Below, piece after piece: positions 6,396 through 12,984 of a stretch of 12,984 bases of DNA (its first letter is position 1; every line of letters begins with the position of its first letter). The position numbers were made by a program, and so were the translations under genes. The stretch spans positions 1 to 12,984 of the forward strand of contig DATDMG010000150.1 in NCBI GenBank assembly GCA_036518955.1, given 5' to 3'. This DNA comes from DATDMG01 sp036518955 (lineage in GTDB: Bacteria; Actinomycetota; Actinomycetes; Actinomycetales; Kineosporiaceae). The notes beneath the pieces were generated by a model that was not told the origin of the DNA, did no database searches, and saw only the letters and a program-made list of their open reading frames with translations.

Positions 6396-6400
6396 ACTGC

Positions 6401-7315
6401 TCAGGAGCAAGTCGCCGGGGACAGGGTGATGCCGTAGGAGTCCGAACGCGCGACGTATTTCTTCAGCCCGGCGACGGTCCAGCCCTGGCCTCCTCGGCCC
6501 GGGTCGGCGTGCTGGTACAGGGTCACCTGGCCGGACGGCGACGCGGTCGCGAGCAGCACGCCCCCTCCCAGCGCGAGCAGGTCGTAGAACCGCCACCCGT
6601 TGCCGATCTTGACGGCCTGGCCCGCATTGGACCACGCCACCGGGCCCGATCCCGGATCGCTGTGCCGGAACCAGTAAAGATAGCCACTCACCTGCGCGTA
6701 GATCGTCCCGTCGCCCTGCGGCGCGATCAGCTCGCTCCCGGTCCAGCCCGTGCCGAGCACGGTGCCGGCCGGATCGGCCCAGGTGGCCGCCCCGGTGAGG
6801 CGGCCGGTGTGCCGGTACAGCACCAGCCGTCCGTCGGGACGTACGGTGTAGATCCACCCGTTCGCGCCGACAGCGATGTTGACGACCTTGGTGCCCGGGT
6901 TGAACCCGGCGCCGATGACCGTTCCGCTGCCCTTGGCCCAGGTCGTCCTGTTCCCGTCATAGCGGTACCAGAGCAGGGAGCCGGTGCTGGTCAGGCCGTA
7001 CAGAACGCCGTCACCGCCGGCACCCGTCCAGGCGAACGGCCCCCAGCCGCTGCCGACGAGCCCGGTCTCGGCCAGCGAGTTCGCGGTCGTGAGCGGCGCG
7101 GGATCCGCCAACCGGTACAACGCGCCCCCCGACATCCGGGTGAACCCCTCGGCCGGGCTGCACGCCGCCGCCGCGGCGGGCGGGGCACCGCCGAGGCCGA
7201 CCAGCCCGGCGGTGCCCGCAGCGATCGCCGCCCGGCGGAGCCGCGCTCCCGGGTCTCCCCCGGCGCGTCGTCGTCCGGGGCGTCGGATCTGAAGCAGGGA
7301 CGGGCAGCGGGTCAT
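6401..7315 (-). CDS. secreted five-blade tachylectin-2-like beta-propeller protein
   Basis: This 304-residue protein has an export signal. A basic stretch (RRPGRRR..., ARLRRAA) is followed by a hydrophobic core (about 29-43) and an Ala run, with likely cleavage near residue 51. The mature part shows five imperfect repeats of about 47-50 residues, each with an LYR/IY/LY strand, an xWYR or LYRH strand, then W...G and GxGW. Examples are GALYRLADP, TGSLLWYRYDG, DGRLVLYRHTG, GYLYWFRHSDP and GQVTLYQHADPG. This is the layout of tachylectin-2, a five-bladed propeller that binds N-acetyl sugars. Sugar binding here is inferred. The only two Cys of the mature chain, Cys52 and Cys303, sit at its two ends and could form a closing disulfide. 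The start is ATG 7315, set by a -10 box placed for a leaderless mRNA. Upstream of cysK on the same strand, but functionally unrelated. Confidence 0.82.
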   Translation of the reverse strand: MTRCPSLLQIRRPGRRRAGGDPGARLRRAAIAAGTAGLVGLGGAPPAAAAACSPAEGFTRMSGGALYRLADPAPLTTANSLAETGLVGSGWGPFAWTGAGGDGVLYGLTSTGSLLWYRYDGNRTTWAKGSGTVIGAGFNPGTKVVNIAVGANGWIYTVRPDGRLVLYRHTGRLTGAATWADPAGTVLGTGWTGSELIAPQGDGTIYAQVSGYLYWFRHSDPGSGPVAWSNAGQAVKIGNGWRFYDLLALGGGVLLATASPSGQVTLYQHADPGRGGQGWTVAGLKKYVARSDSYGITLSPATCS

Positions 7316-7321
7316 TGCCTC

Positions 7322-7327
7322 ACTATA
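7322..7327 (-). promoter_or_regulatory. -10 box TATAGT for a leaderless transcript
   Basis: On the minus strand TATAGT is followed by GAGGCA and then ATG 7315, so +1 would fall on or next to the A of the start codon. TATAGT is close to the ideal -10 and stands out in this GC-rich DNA. No convincing -35 is seen. GAGG lies too close to the ATG (2 nt) to act as a normal ribosome site, supporting leaderless initiation. Confidence 0.55.
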
Positions 7328-7412
7328 TGGATAACGGTCCGCAAGACATCGGTCACGCTCCGGCGAGTCAGGCGCGAAGACCACCAGCGGGATGCCCCGT
7401 CCCGGGACCGCC

Positions 7413-8348
7413 TCAGGCCGTGCTGCTCGCGGTGCGGCGGCCGGCCGCCCGAGCCGCTTCAGCTGCCGAGACCCCCTCCGCGTCGAGCCAGTCCAGGACC
7501 AGCTCCGCCGTCCGCCCGGGCAGCTCGAGCTGCGGCACGTGGCCGACCCCCCGCAGTTCCTCGTAGCGCCAGCGCCGGTGCCTGCGCGCCGCGGACCGGG
7601 CCGCCGCCACCGGGATGAGTCGGTCGCTGTCGCCGTGGATCAGCAGCACCGGAACGTCGATACCGTCCAGTGTCGCTCGGAACTGCCGCCGCCTCGCCAG
7701 GGTCCACAGCAGGGACCGGGTGGCGAGCACGAACTCGGACTCCATCTCGGCGTAGTACCCACGCGACCGAGCCAGCTGGAGGTGCGCCTCGAGCACCTCG
7801 TGGGGGATCCGGCCCGGGTCGGCGCAGCACAGCCAGAGGATGTCGAGCGCCGCCTGTTCCGGAGTGGTGCGAGCCCGACGTCGCGCCGCCCCGGGGGTGA
7901 AGTGGGCAGCGAAGATCGCGGCCGTGACGGGGTCGGGCCGGGTGCGGAGGTCGGGCGGCAGCGCCGGGTCGATCAGCACCAGGCCGGCGACGTCCTGCGG
8001 ATGGTCGGCGGCCTCGAGCACGCTGATCAGACCGCCCATGGAGTTGCCGACGAGGATGGCGGGCGCCCCCGCGACCTCGGTGACGAAGCGGTGCAGCAGC
8101 CGCTGGTTCCCCCGCACGGACGTCGACCGGCCACCGCCGCGGGTGTGGCCGAAGCCGGCGAGATCCAGCGCGACGAGCCGGCACGTCGGTGTCAACAGCG
8201 GGGCGAGCGAGATCCAGTTCAGGTGGGATCCGCCGAGACCGTGCACGGCCACGAGCAGCGGCCCCTCCTGCGGACCGCCATGATCGACCCAGTGCACCGG
8301 CCCGTCAAGATCAGCCCATCTCGACCCCGAAACCTTGGCAGACGTCAT
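7413..8348 (-). CDS. alpha/beta-fold hydrolase
   Basis: This is a 311-residue cytoplasmic hydrolase, since no signal peptide is seen. The order of motifs is the standard one: oxyanion HGLGGSHLNW (36-45), LDLAGFGHT (61-69), nucleophile elbow GNSMGG with Ser103, then a lid region (about 130-225). Catalytic Asp242 is in HGDSDRLIP and His270 in GVGHVPQLE. The substrate cannot be predicted. The fold is shared by esterases, lipases, C-C hydrolases and haloperoxidase-like enzymes. Start ATG 8348 has a weak GAAAG 9 nt upstream, and homology begins soon after. It is divergent from the patatin-like gene across 114 bp, which may mean shared control of two lipid-type hydrolases. A perfect palindrome GTCCCGGGAC (7399-7408) lies just past its stop and may aid termination. 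Confidence 0.9.
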   Translation of the reverse strand: MTSAKVSGSRWADLDGPVHWVDHGGPQEGPLLVAVHGLGGSHLNWISLAPLLTPTCRLVALDLAGFGHTRGGGRSTSVRGNQRLLHRFVTEVAGAPAILVGNSMGGLISVLEAADHPQDVAGLVLIDPALPPDLRTRPDPVTAAIFAAHFTPGAARRRARTTPEQAALDILWLCCADPGRIPHEVLEAHLQLARSRGYYAEMESEFVLATRSLLWTLARRRQFRATLDGIDVPVLLIHGDSDRLIPVAAARSAARRHRRWRYEELRGVGHVPQLELPGRTAELVLDWLDAEGVSAAEAARAAGRRTASSTA

Positions 8349-8462
8349 GACGGCACTTTCGGCCGTGCCCCCCGGAGTGTCAATGGGGGTGCGGGAGGCG
8401 CGCGCGCTCGGCTTCGGCATGATTCCGGCAGTGAACGGGCGGCGAGGGCGAGGCGAGGCCAG

Positions 8463-10889
8463 GTGCACGATCCGGACGTCAGGCCGTCCGAGGGCGTGGC
8501 GGCGATCCTGCGCGAGGCCGGCAGGCCGGAGCGGTATCTCGCGCTCCTGTCCGCCCCGGCCGGCGCCCGGCCCGACCCGGCGTCCGGTGCTGCCGTCGGC
8601 AGGACGCCGGGCGGTCCCTCCGGCGAGGAGGTAGGCCCCGGGGAAGCGGACGACACCCTCGACGGTGTCGCGGCCGAACTGGCGGCCGCGCTGGCGGTCC
8701 CGGCCTCCGGTGAGCACGTCGGCGCCGGTTCGGCGCACCCGCTCCGCAGGGCCCCCGCCCAGGTGCTGAGGCCGGCCTCCGGCGTCGGGCCCGGCGCTGA
8801 TACCGAGGCCCGATACCTCGCCCACTCGTGCGACCTCGTGCTCAACGGTGGCCTCGCCACTGCGCTGGCGGCGCCCCTGACCGTGTGCGCGCTGGCCGAG
8901 CACTACGCCCTCCGCCGGGTCGGTGGCAGTTCCGCGGCGGGAGCGGTAGCGGCCGCCGCCGCGGCCGCCGAGCTCGGCCGGACGGCCGCCGAGCTCAGCC
9001 GGACGGCCGGCGAGCCCGACGACGCCGACGACTGCCGCGTTCGGCCCGGCTTCGCCGGACTCGCCGACGCCATCGCCTGGCTGGCGGCCGAGCCCCGCCC
9101 CGGCATCGACCCCTCGGACGCCGCGCAGAGCCGCCCCGGGCAGAGCCACCGGCTCGCCCGGATGTTCCGCCCCGCGGACGACGCGGTAGAACTGCATCGC
9201 CTGGTCACGGCCGCGATCCGACCGGGAACCGGGCGGTTCCCCGGCCGGGCCGTCCGGGTCACCGCGGCTGTCCTCGCGGGCCTTGACCGGGCCACCTGGA
9301 CCGCGGTCGGGCTGCTCTGGCTGGGCTCCGCCGCCGGCTGCGCCGGCCTGGTCGCCGCGCTGGCCCGGTCTGCGGAGGTCAACCACCTGCTCGTGCCGGT
9401 GGCGGCGGTCCCGCTCGCCGTCACGTTCACGCTCGCCGCCTGTCTCGGGACGGCGCTGCTCGCCGGGCACCCCGCCCGCGCCGCCGTCCGGGACGCGCTC
9501 GCAACCGACGGCTGGGGGCTGGTGTCAGGTGCCGATCCGGCGGGTGCAGATCCAACGGACGCGGATCCGTCGGTTTCGCATCCGGCGGCAGCGGATCCGC
9601 CGCGGCCGGGGCGGCTCGAACGGCTCGCCGGCGTCCTCGACCCGGACGGCGTGCCGCACCTGGGCGCCTGGCTCGCGGACCGGATCGACGACCTGGCCGG
9701 CGTGCCCCCGGCCACGCCCGGTGCGAAGCGCTACGCCCTCACCTTCGGCGACCTGTGGCTCGGCCGGCTGGGACGGCGTACCCCGGCGGAGATCCAGGCG
9801 CTCCGCAACGCTGCCGTGCACCCCCGCCAACGGGTCGTCGACCTGGTCCTGCTGACGACCGACGTCTCGCGCGGACGCCCGTACCTGCTCCCGTTCGGAA
9901 CGGCGACCCGCCCCGAGGAGGCGCGGACCGCAGGGTACCTGTTCTGCCGGACCTGCCTGGTCGCGGTGCTGCCGGCCCGGGTGACGGACCAACTGGTCCT
10001 GCTGTCGTCGGGCGATCCGGCCGGGGCACCCAGATGCCCCCGGCATCCGGGGGAGCTGCTGCACGATCTGCCCGAACCGTGGGACCTCCCGGTCGCGTTC
10101 GCCGTCCGGCTGTCGGCCGCCGCCCCCGGTCTGCTGCGCGCGGTGCCCCTGCACCGGGCGGACGGCGGCCCGGACCAGGTGCGGACCCACTGGTTCTGCG
10201 ACGGCGCCCTCGCCGGGGGCCTGCCGGCGCACACCTTCGACGTCCCGCTCCCGCTCTGGCCCACGTTCTCGATCGGGACCCACCCCGACCCCGGCGAGGA
10301 GATCTCGGTCCCCGACCTGGACGCCGAGGACCTGCCGCCGCCGTGGCGGCCCGCACCGGGCGCCGCCGGGTTGGCCACCGCGGTTCTCGCCGCCGTCGGC
10401 GGCTGGCGGGACGCGCTCCGGGTGGCACCGGGAACGCGGGGCCGGTCCGCGCTGGTGCGAGGCAGCGCGCTCGGCACCGGACCGTTCCTGCCGGACGCGG
10501 CCGTGCGCGAACTGGCCGCCAGAGGCCACCGTGCCGGCGTCGCCCTTCGTGACCGGTTCACCGGGGCGGACGCCGGCAGCCCGGTCCACACCGGCACGGA
10601 CCGGTACCGGTGGGTCCGGATGCGGGCGGCGCTGACCGAGTTCCGGCGGCTCAGCCTGGCGATCGACGCCGGCGTTCCCCTCTACACCGACCTCGCACTG
10701 AACTACCGCGTGCCACCGGGGCTCGTCCCGTGGTTCAGCGAGTCGTTCGAGGCGGGGGGCAGGGACCCGGCCTGGGGCGACGCCGTCGCCGCGATCACGC
10801 ACCTGCGCTCGCTGGCCCAGAAGGGCGTGCTCGACTGGGACACCGACTGGGGGACCCCGCCACCCGATCCGCACCTGCGACTGGGCTGA
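8463..10889 (+). CDS. large membrane-anchored patatin-like protein with altered nucleophile elbow
   Basis: The predicted product has 808 residues. It resembles bacterial patatin-like phospholipases that start CDLVMKGG and contain GGTSAGA and a late DGG...FPxHxFD...PLPxWPTF block. Here the matching segments are CDLVLNGG (123-130), GGSSAAG (154-160) and CDGALAGGLPAHTFDVPLP with LWPTF (579-602). Asp580 would be the dyad Asp. The strict GxSxG is lost. Residues about 277-335 form two membrane segments, as in relatives. Unusual is FCRTC (494-498) plus RCPRH (524-528), a CxxC...CxxH set that could bind metal. The first 110 residues and 355-380 are low-complexity. Start GTG 8463 is preceded by GAGG at 4 nt. 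The frame is open far upstream but that part is antisense to the hydrolase gene. It may be a phospholipase or a catalytically changed relative. Confidence 0.78.
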   Translation: MHDPDVRPSEGVAAILREAGRPERYLALLSAPAGARPDPASGAAVGRTPGGPSGEEVGPGEADDTLDGVAAELAAALAVPASGEHVGAGSAHPLRRAPAQVLRPASGVGPGADTEARYLAHSCDLVLNGGLATALAAPLTVCALAEHYALRRVGGSSAAGAVAAAAAAAELGRTAAELSRTAGEPDDADDCRVRPGFAGLADAIAWLAAEPRPGIDPSDAAQSRPGQSHRLARMFRPADDAVELHRLVTAAIRPGTGRFPGRAVRVTAAVLAGLDRATWTAVGLLWLGSAAGCAGLVAALARSAEVNHLLVPVAAVPLAVTFTLAACLGTALLAGHPARAAVRDALATDGWGLVSGADPAGADPTDADPSVSHPAAADPPRPGRLERLAGVLDPDGVPHLGAWLADRIDDLAGVPPATPGAKRYALTFGDLWLGRLGRRTPAEIQALRNAAVHPRQRVVDLVLLTTDVSRGRPYLLPFGTATRPEEARTAGYLFCRTCLVAVLPARVTDQLVLLSSGDPAGAPRCPRHPGELLHDLPEPWDLPVAFAVRLSAAAPGLLRAVPLHRADGGPDQVRTHWFCDGALAGGLPAHTFDVPLPLWPTFSIGTHPDPGEEISVPDLDAEDLPPPWRPAPGAAGLATAVLAAVGGWRDALRVAPGTRGRSALVRGSALGTGPFLPDAAVRELAARGHRAGVALRDRFTGADAGSPVHTGTDRYRWVRMRAALTEFRRLSLAIDAGVPLYTDLALNYRVPPGLVPWFSESFEAGGRDPAWGDAVAAITHLRSLAQKGVLDWDTDWGTPPPDPHLRLG
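8964..9005 (+). repeat. 21-bp tandem duplication inside the patatin-like gene
   Basis: Two copies of a 21-bp unit (8964-8984 and 8985-9005) differ at one base and encode AAELGRT then AAELSRT. The repeat keeps the frame and extends an Ala-rich helix just after the putative nucleophile elbow. It probably arose by slippage. Confidence 0.8.
9531..9605 (+). repeat. five imperfect 15-bp tandem repeats encoding xDPxx units
   Basis: Five consecutive 15-bp units with a GGATCCG-like core encode ADPAG, ADPTD, ADPSV, SHPAA and ADPPR. They form a flexible linker directly after the second membrane segment of the patatin-like protein. The copy number could vary between strains by slippage. Confidence 0.85.
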
Positions 10890-10932
10890 CCACGGCGTCG
10901 TTGCCGACCACGGGGTCGTGCCGTCGCGACGG
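10888..10932. terminator. convergent-gene junction with tandem duplication and hairpins
   Basis: The 43-bp gap between the convergent patatin-like and reductase-like genes holds a near-duplication: GACCACGGCGTCGTTGCC (10888-10905), then GACCACGGGGTCGTGCC (10906-10922). It also holds a 5-bp hairpin CGACC-ACGG-GGTCG (10905-10918) and a perfect 12-bp palindrome CCGTCGCGACGG (10921-10932) touching the reductase-like stop codon. A bidirectional terminator is plausible. No T-tract is present. Confidence 0.4.
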
Positions 10933-12324
10933 TCAACCGGAGCCGGACGTCGGGAACCCCGATGCCGCCTGCTGGAGCGCCATCGCCCAGGTGCGGGACG
11001 ACAGCGGCGCCGCGGCGAGATCCTCCACGGTCGCGTCGTGGTGCAGGCCCAGGGCCACCACCGCGGACAGTTCCCCGGCCTGCGGGCCGACGATGGCCGC
11101 GCCCAGCAGGGGCGAGCCGACTCCACCGCGACGGACCCACCCCGATGAGCGAGCCGGCCCGGCCACCAGGGTGATCAGCCCGGCCGGACCGGCGAGCGGG
11201 CCCCCGCCCGGGCCGCGGTACGGCGCCTGGCTCACCCGTGCCCCGGGGATCGTCCGCGCCTCGTCGACGGTCACCCCGACCGCCGCCACCGGCGGATCGG
11301 TGCGGACGACGCGCGGCAGGGTGCCCGGGGTCCAGCGCGCCGTCGGCCGGCGGGACGCCGCATTGGTCCCGGCCACCCGGGCCATGACCGGGTCGCCGGT
11401 GCCGTGCGGCAACAGCCCGGTCACCCGCCCCACGGCCAGCACACCGGGACCACTGGTGACGAGCCGATCGTCGACGCCGACCCAGCCCGCTCCGGTGAGC
11501 AGCACCCCGGCCGCCGGCAGGTTGAGGCCCCGGACCGCCGCCCGGCGCCCCGTCGCCAGGATCAGCGCCTCCGCGGCGAAGTCGCCGCCGGAGCCGGTGC
11601 CGACCCAGGCGCCGCCGTCCAGGGTGGGCGCCACCTTGACGACCTGAGCAGCCGTGAACACCCGCACGCCGTCCGCCCGCAGGGCGGCCGCCACCTGGGC
11701 CGAGGCCTCCGGATGGTCCCCGGGAAGCAGCCGGGCCGCCCCCTCGACAAGGGTGACGCTCACCCCGAACCGGGCCAGGGCCTGAGCGAGCTCGCAGCCG
11801 TGCGGGCCGCCACCCACGATCACCGCGGTCGGCGGCAACTCGACCCGGCTCAGCAGCGTCGCCGCCGTGGCGTAGCGGGTGTCCTGCAGGCCGCTGACGG
11901 CGGGCAGGCGGTCCTCGTCGCCGGTCGCCAGCACGATCCGCCGAGCCGAGATCACCGCTGGGGCGTGCGGAGCCCCCGCCGCCTCGATCTCGATCCGGCC
12001 GTCGCCGAGGAGCCGGGCATGCCCCCGGACCAGATCGACGCCGTCCGCGCGCAGAGCTGCCTCCCGGCTGGCGTCGTCGACCGCGGTCCGGACCGATCGC
12101 AGGTGAGTCACCGTGGCGTACCAGTCCAGCCCGCGTTCGGCGCACTCCCGCAGCAGCCCGGCGTCGGTGACGAGCCGGGCCCCACCCCCGGGCGGGCGAT
12201 CACCGATCAGCACCACGCGGCCGCCACCAGGCCCCAGCGCCGTGGCGGCCGCCCGGGCAGCCGCCACGCCCGCGGCACCGGCGCCGATCACGGCGACGGC
12301 GACGACCTCGGGCCCGGAGCTCAC
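10933..12324 (-). CDS. flavoprotein disulfide reductase homologue lacking the redox disulfide
   Basis: The product has 463 residues with the two-dinucleotide layout of dihydrolipoamide dehydrogenase-like enzymes: FAD motif GAGAAG (14-19), ATGDEDRLP (133-141), NAD(P)H motif GGGPHGCELAQ (171-181), LATGRR (256-261), and a C-terminal dimerisation domain (TDPPVAAVGVT, LGAAIVGP, ATVEDLA). The region that should carry GGTCxxxxC reads GGGARLVTDAG (47-57), with no Cys. The C-terminal HPT that carries the catalytic His appears as SRT (443-445), and the AxGD FAD motif is AVGR (297-300). Mycobacterial LpdA (Rv3303c) is a family precedent: it lacks parts of this site and works as a quinone reductase. A similar role is a guess. 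Start GTG 12324 has AAGG 5 nt upstream. It lies 74 nt behind ogt on the same strand and is likely co-transcribed. Confidence 0.82.
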   Translation of the reverse strand: MSSGPEVVAVAVIGAGAAGVAAARAAATALGPGGGRVVLIGDRPPGGGARLVTDAGLLRECAERGLDWYATVTHLRSVRTAVDDASREAALRADGVDLVRGHARLLGDGRIEIEAAGAPHAPAVISARRIVLATGDEDRLPAVSGLQDTRYATAATLLSRVELPPTAVIVGGGPHGCELAQALARFGVSVTLVEGAARLLPGDHPEASAQVAAALRADGVRVFTAAQVVKVAPTLDGGAWVGTGSGGDFAAEALILATGRRAAVRGLNLPAAGVLLTGAGWVGVDDRLVTSGPGVLAVGRVTGLLPHGTGDPVMARVAGTNAASRRPTARWTPGTLPRVVRTDPPVAAVGVTVDEARTIPGARVSQAPYRGPGGGPLAGPAGLITLVAGPARSSGWVRRGGVGSPLLGAAIVGPQAGELSAVVALGLHHDATVEDLAAAPLSSRTWAMALQQAASGFPTSGSG

Positions 12325-12398
12325 GCCGACCTTGTCGGTCGCCGAACGGCACTGCTGAGGCGTCTGACGTGTCACCGCGCTGAACGTCGAGAGGGCGG

Positions 12399-12962
12399 TC
12401 AGAACAGCCGGTCGCCGGCCACCCCGCTCTCGAGGTCGAGGAGGAAGCGCTTGCGCGGCAGACCGCCGCCGTAGCCGGTCAGGGAACCGTCGGCGCCGAT
12501 CACCCGGTGGCACGGGATGATGATCGAGATGGGGTTCGACCCGTTGGCGAGACCCACCGCGCGGGACGCGCCCGGTGGCAGCCCGAGGCGGCGGGCGATG
12601 TCGCCGTACGACACCGTCGCCCCGTAGGGGATGGTGCGCAGCTGCACCCACACCGCGAGCTGGAACGCGCTGCCCCGCGGGGCGAGCGGGACCTCGAACA
12701 CCCGGCGCGCCCCGGCGAAGTACTCGGCGAGCTCGGCCGCCGCCTGGCGCAGGACCGGATCCGCGTCGTCCCGCGGCCCCGCCCGGATCCGCCGGGACTC
12801 CGGCGACGCCCCTCCCCGATGCGCCTCGAAGAGCACATGGGTCAGCGCGGCACCGTCGCAGGCGAGGGTCAGCTCACCCGCCGGGCCGGTCACCGCCGAC
12901 CACCCGCCGGCCGCCCCTCCCGGGGCCACCCCGGCGATCGTCACGTCGCCACCTTCCGCCAT
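12399..12962 (-). CDS. ogt: methylated-DNA--[protein]-cysteine S-methyltransferase
   Basis: This suicide DNA-repair protein moves O6-methyl or alkyl groups from guanine (and O4-thymine) onto its own Cys. In 187 residues it shows an N-terminal RNase-H-like domain (about 20-90), then the DNA-binding and active-site domain: VPYG-type segment IPYGATVSYGDIARRLG (111-127), recognition helix SRAVGLANGSNP with Arg134, the acceptor Cys151 in IIPCHRVIG, and LTGYGGGLPRKRFLL near the end. No Ada-type zinc or AraC domain is present, so it is the Ogt/MGMT stand-alone form. ATG 12962 is taken as start. GTG 12944, six codons in, has a better ribosome site (GGAAGGTGG, 4 nt away) and may be the true one. The reductase-like gene follows after 74 nt. 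Confidence 0.96.
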   Translation of the reverse strand: MAEGGDVTIAGVAPGGAAGGWSAVTGPAGELTLACDGAALTHVLFEAHRGGASPESRRIRAGPRDDADPVLRQAAAELAEYFAGARRVFEVPLAPRGSAFQLAVWVQLRTIPYGATVSYGDIARRLGLPPGASRAVGLANGSNPISIIIPCHRVIGADGSLTGYGGGLPRKRFLLDLESGVAGDRLF

Positions 12963-12984
12963 GGCCGCCAGCCTGCACCAGGGG

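Noticed and set aside
6221..6400. SAM riboswitch or cysteine-responsive leader peptide before cysK
   Set aside because: The region does not match SAM-I or SAM-IV cores that I know, and no start codon followed by clustered Cys codons is present.
7150..7170. Lipobox at the end of the tachylectin-like signal peptide
   Set aside because: The residues before Cys52 are only alanines, without the usual Leu at -3, and the second Cys at 303 favours a disulfide. Not fully excluded.
7392..8462. Long upstream extension of the patatin-like frame
   Set aside because: It is wholly antisense to the well-supported alpha/beta hydrolase and shows no protein-like pattern before about 8463.
9525..11126. 533-codon minus-strand frame opposite the patatin-like gene
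   Set aside because: Arg/Gly/Pro-rich composition typical of the antisense of a high-GC gene. It overlaps both the patatin-like and reductase-like genes and has no motifs.
1..12984. CRISPR array, toxin-antitoxin pair, restriction system, phage or RiPP cluster
   Set aside because: No regularly spaced direct repeats, nuclease, methyltransferase, integrase or peptide-maturation gene is visible on either strand.

Overview
The window is high-GC DNA with strongly GC-biased third codon positions. It has GTG starts, TAnnnT-type -10 boxes placed for leaderless transcripts, an IS1182-type transposase and paired cysK-cysE. Together these suggest an actinomycete chromosome (Streptomyces/Frankia-like), but nothing in the sequence fixes the genus.

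Left edge (1-1850): the 5' part of an IS1182-family transposase runs leftward off the window, with an in-frame TAG at codon 8. It is followed by a short orphan reading frame that may be a gene remnant, a gene-poor GC-rich stretch with two odd-centred palindromes, and a tRNA-Ser(UGA) on the minus strand. An insertion sequence, a possible remnant and a tRNA side by side look like an accessory or recombination-prone junction.

Centre left (1850-4560): two perfect hairpin palindromes separate the tRNA from a minus-strand CPA1-type cation/proton antiporter with a C-terminal RCK_C-like domain. A divergent, probably leaderless gene encodes a multi-helix membrane protein with cytochrome-b-like histidines. 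Convergent to it is a 41-residue Cys/His-rich protein with a CxxCH motif. An 11-bp inverted repeat lies between these two genes.

Centre (4659-7315): cysK and cysE form a compact minus-strand unit for cysteine synthesis. CysE ends in isoleucine, as expected if it docks into CysK. The cysK upstream region holds a dyad-overlapped candidate promoter and a foldable leader. Upstream of that, on the same strand, is a secreted five-blade tachylectin-2-like beta-propeller protein with a leaderless-type promoter.

Right (7413-12984): an alpha/beta hydrolase diverges from a large membrane-anchored patatin-like protein. The patatin-like protein has a non-canonical nucleophile elbow, a CxxC...CxxH cluster and two internal tandem repeats. 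Convergent to it, and probably co-transcribed behind ogt (O6-alkylguanine-DNA alkyltransferase), is a flavoprotein-disulfide-reductase homologue. That homologue lacks the redox disulfide, the catalytic His and the usual FAD-binding Asp.

No CRISPR array, phage module, biosynthetic cluster or complete defence system is visible. The least ordinary items are the two enzymes with altered active sites (patatin-like and reductase-like) and the small CxxCH protein beside the cytochrome-b-like gene.
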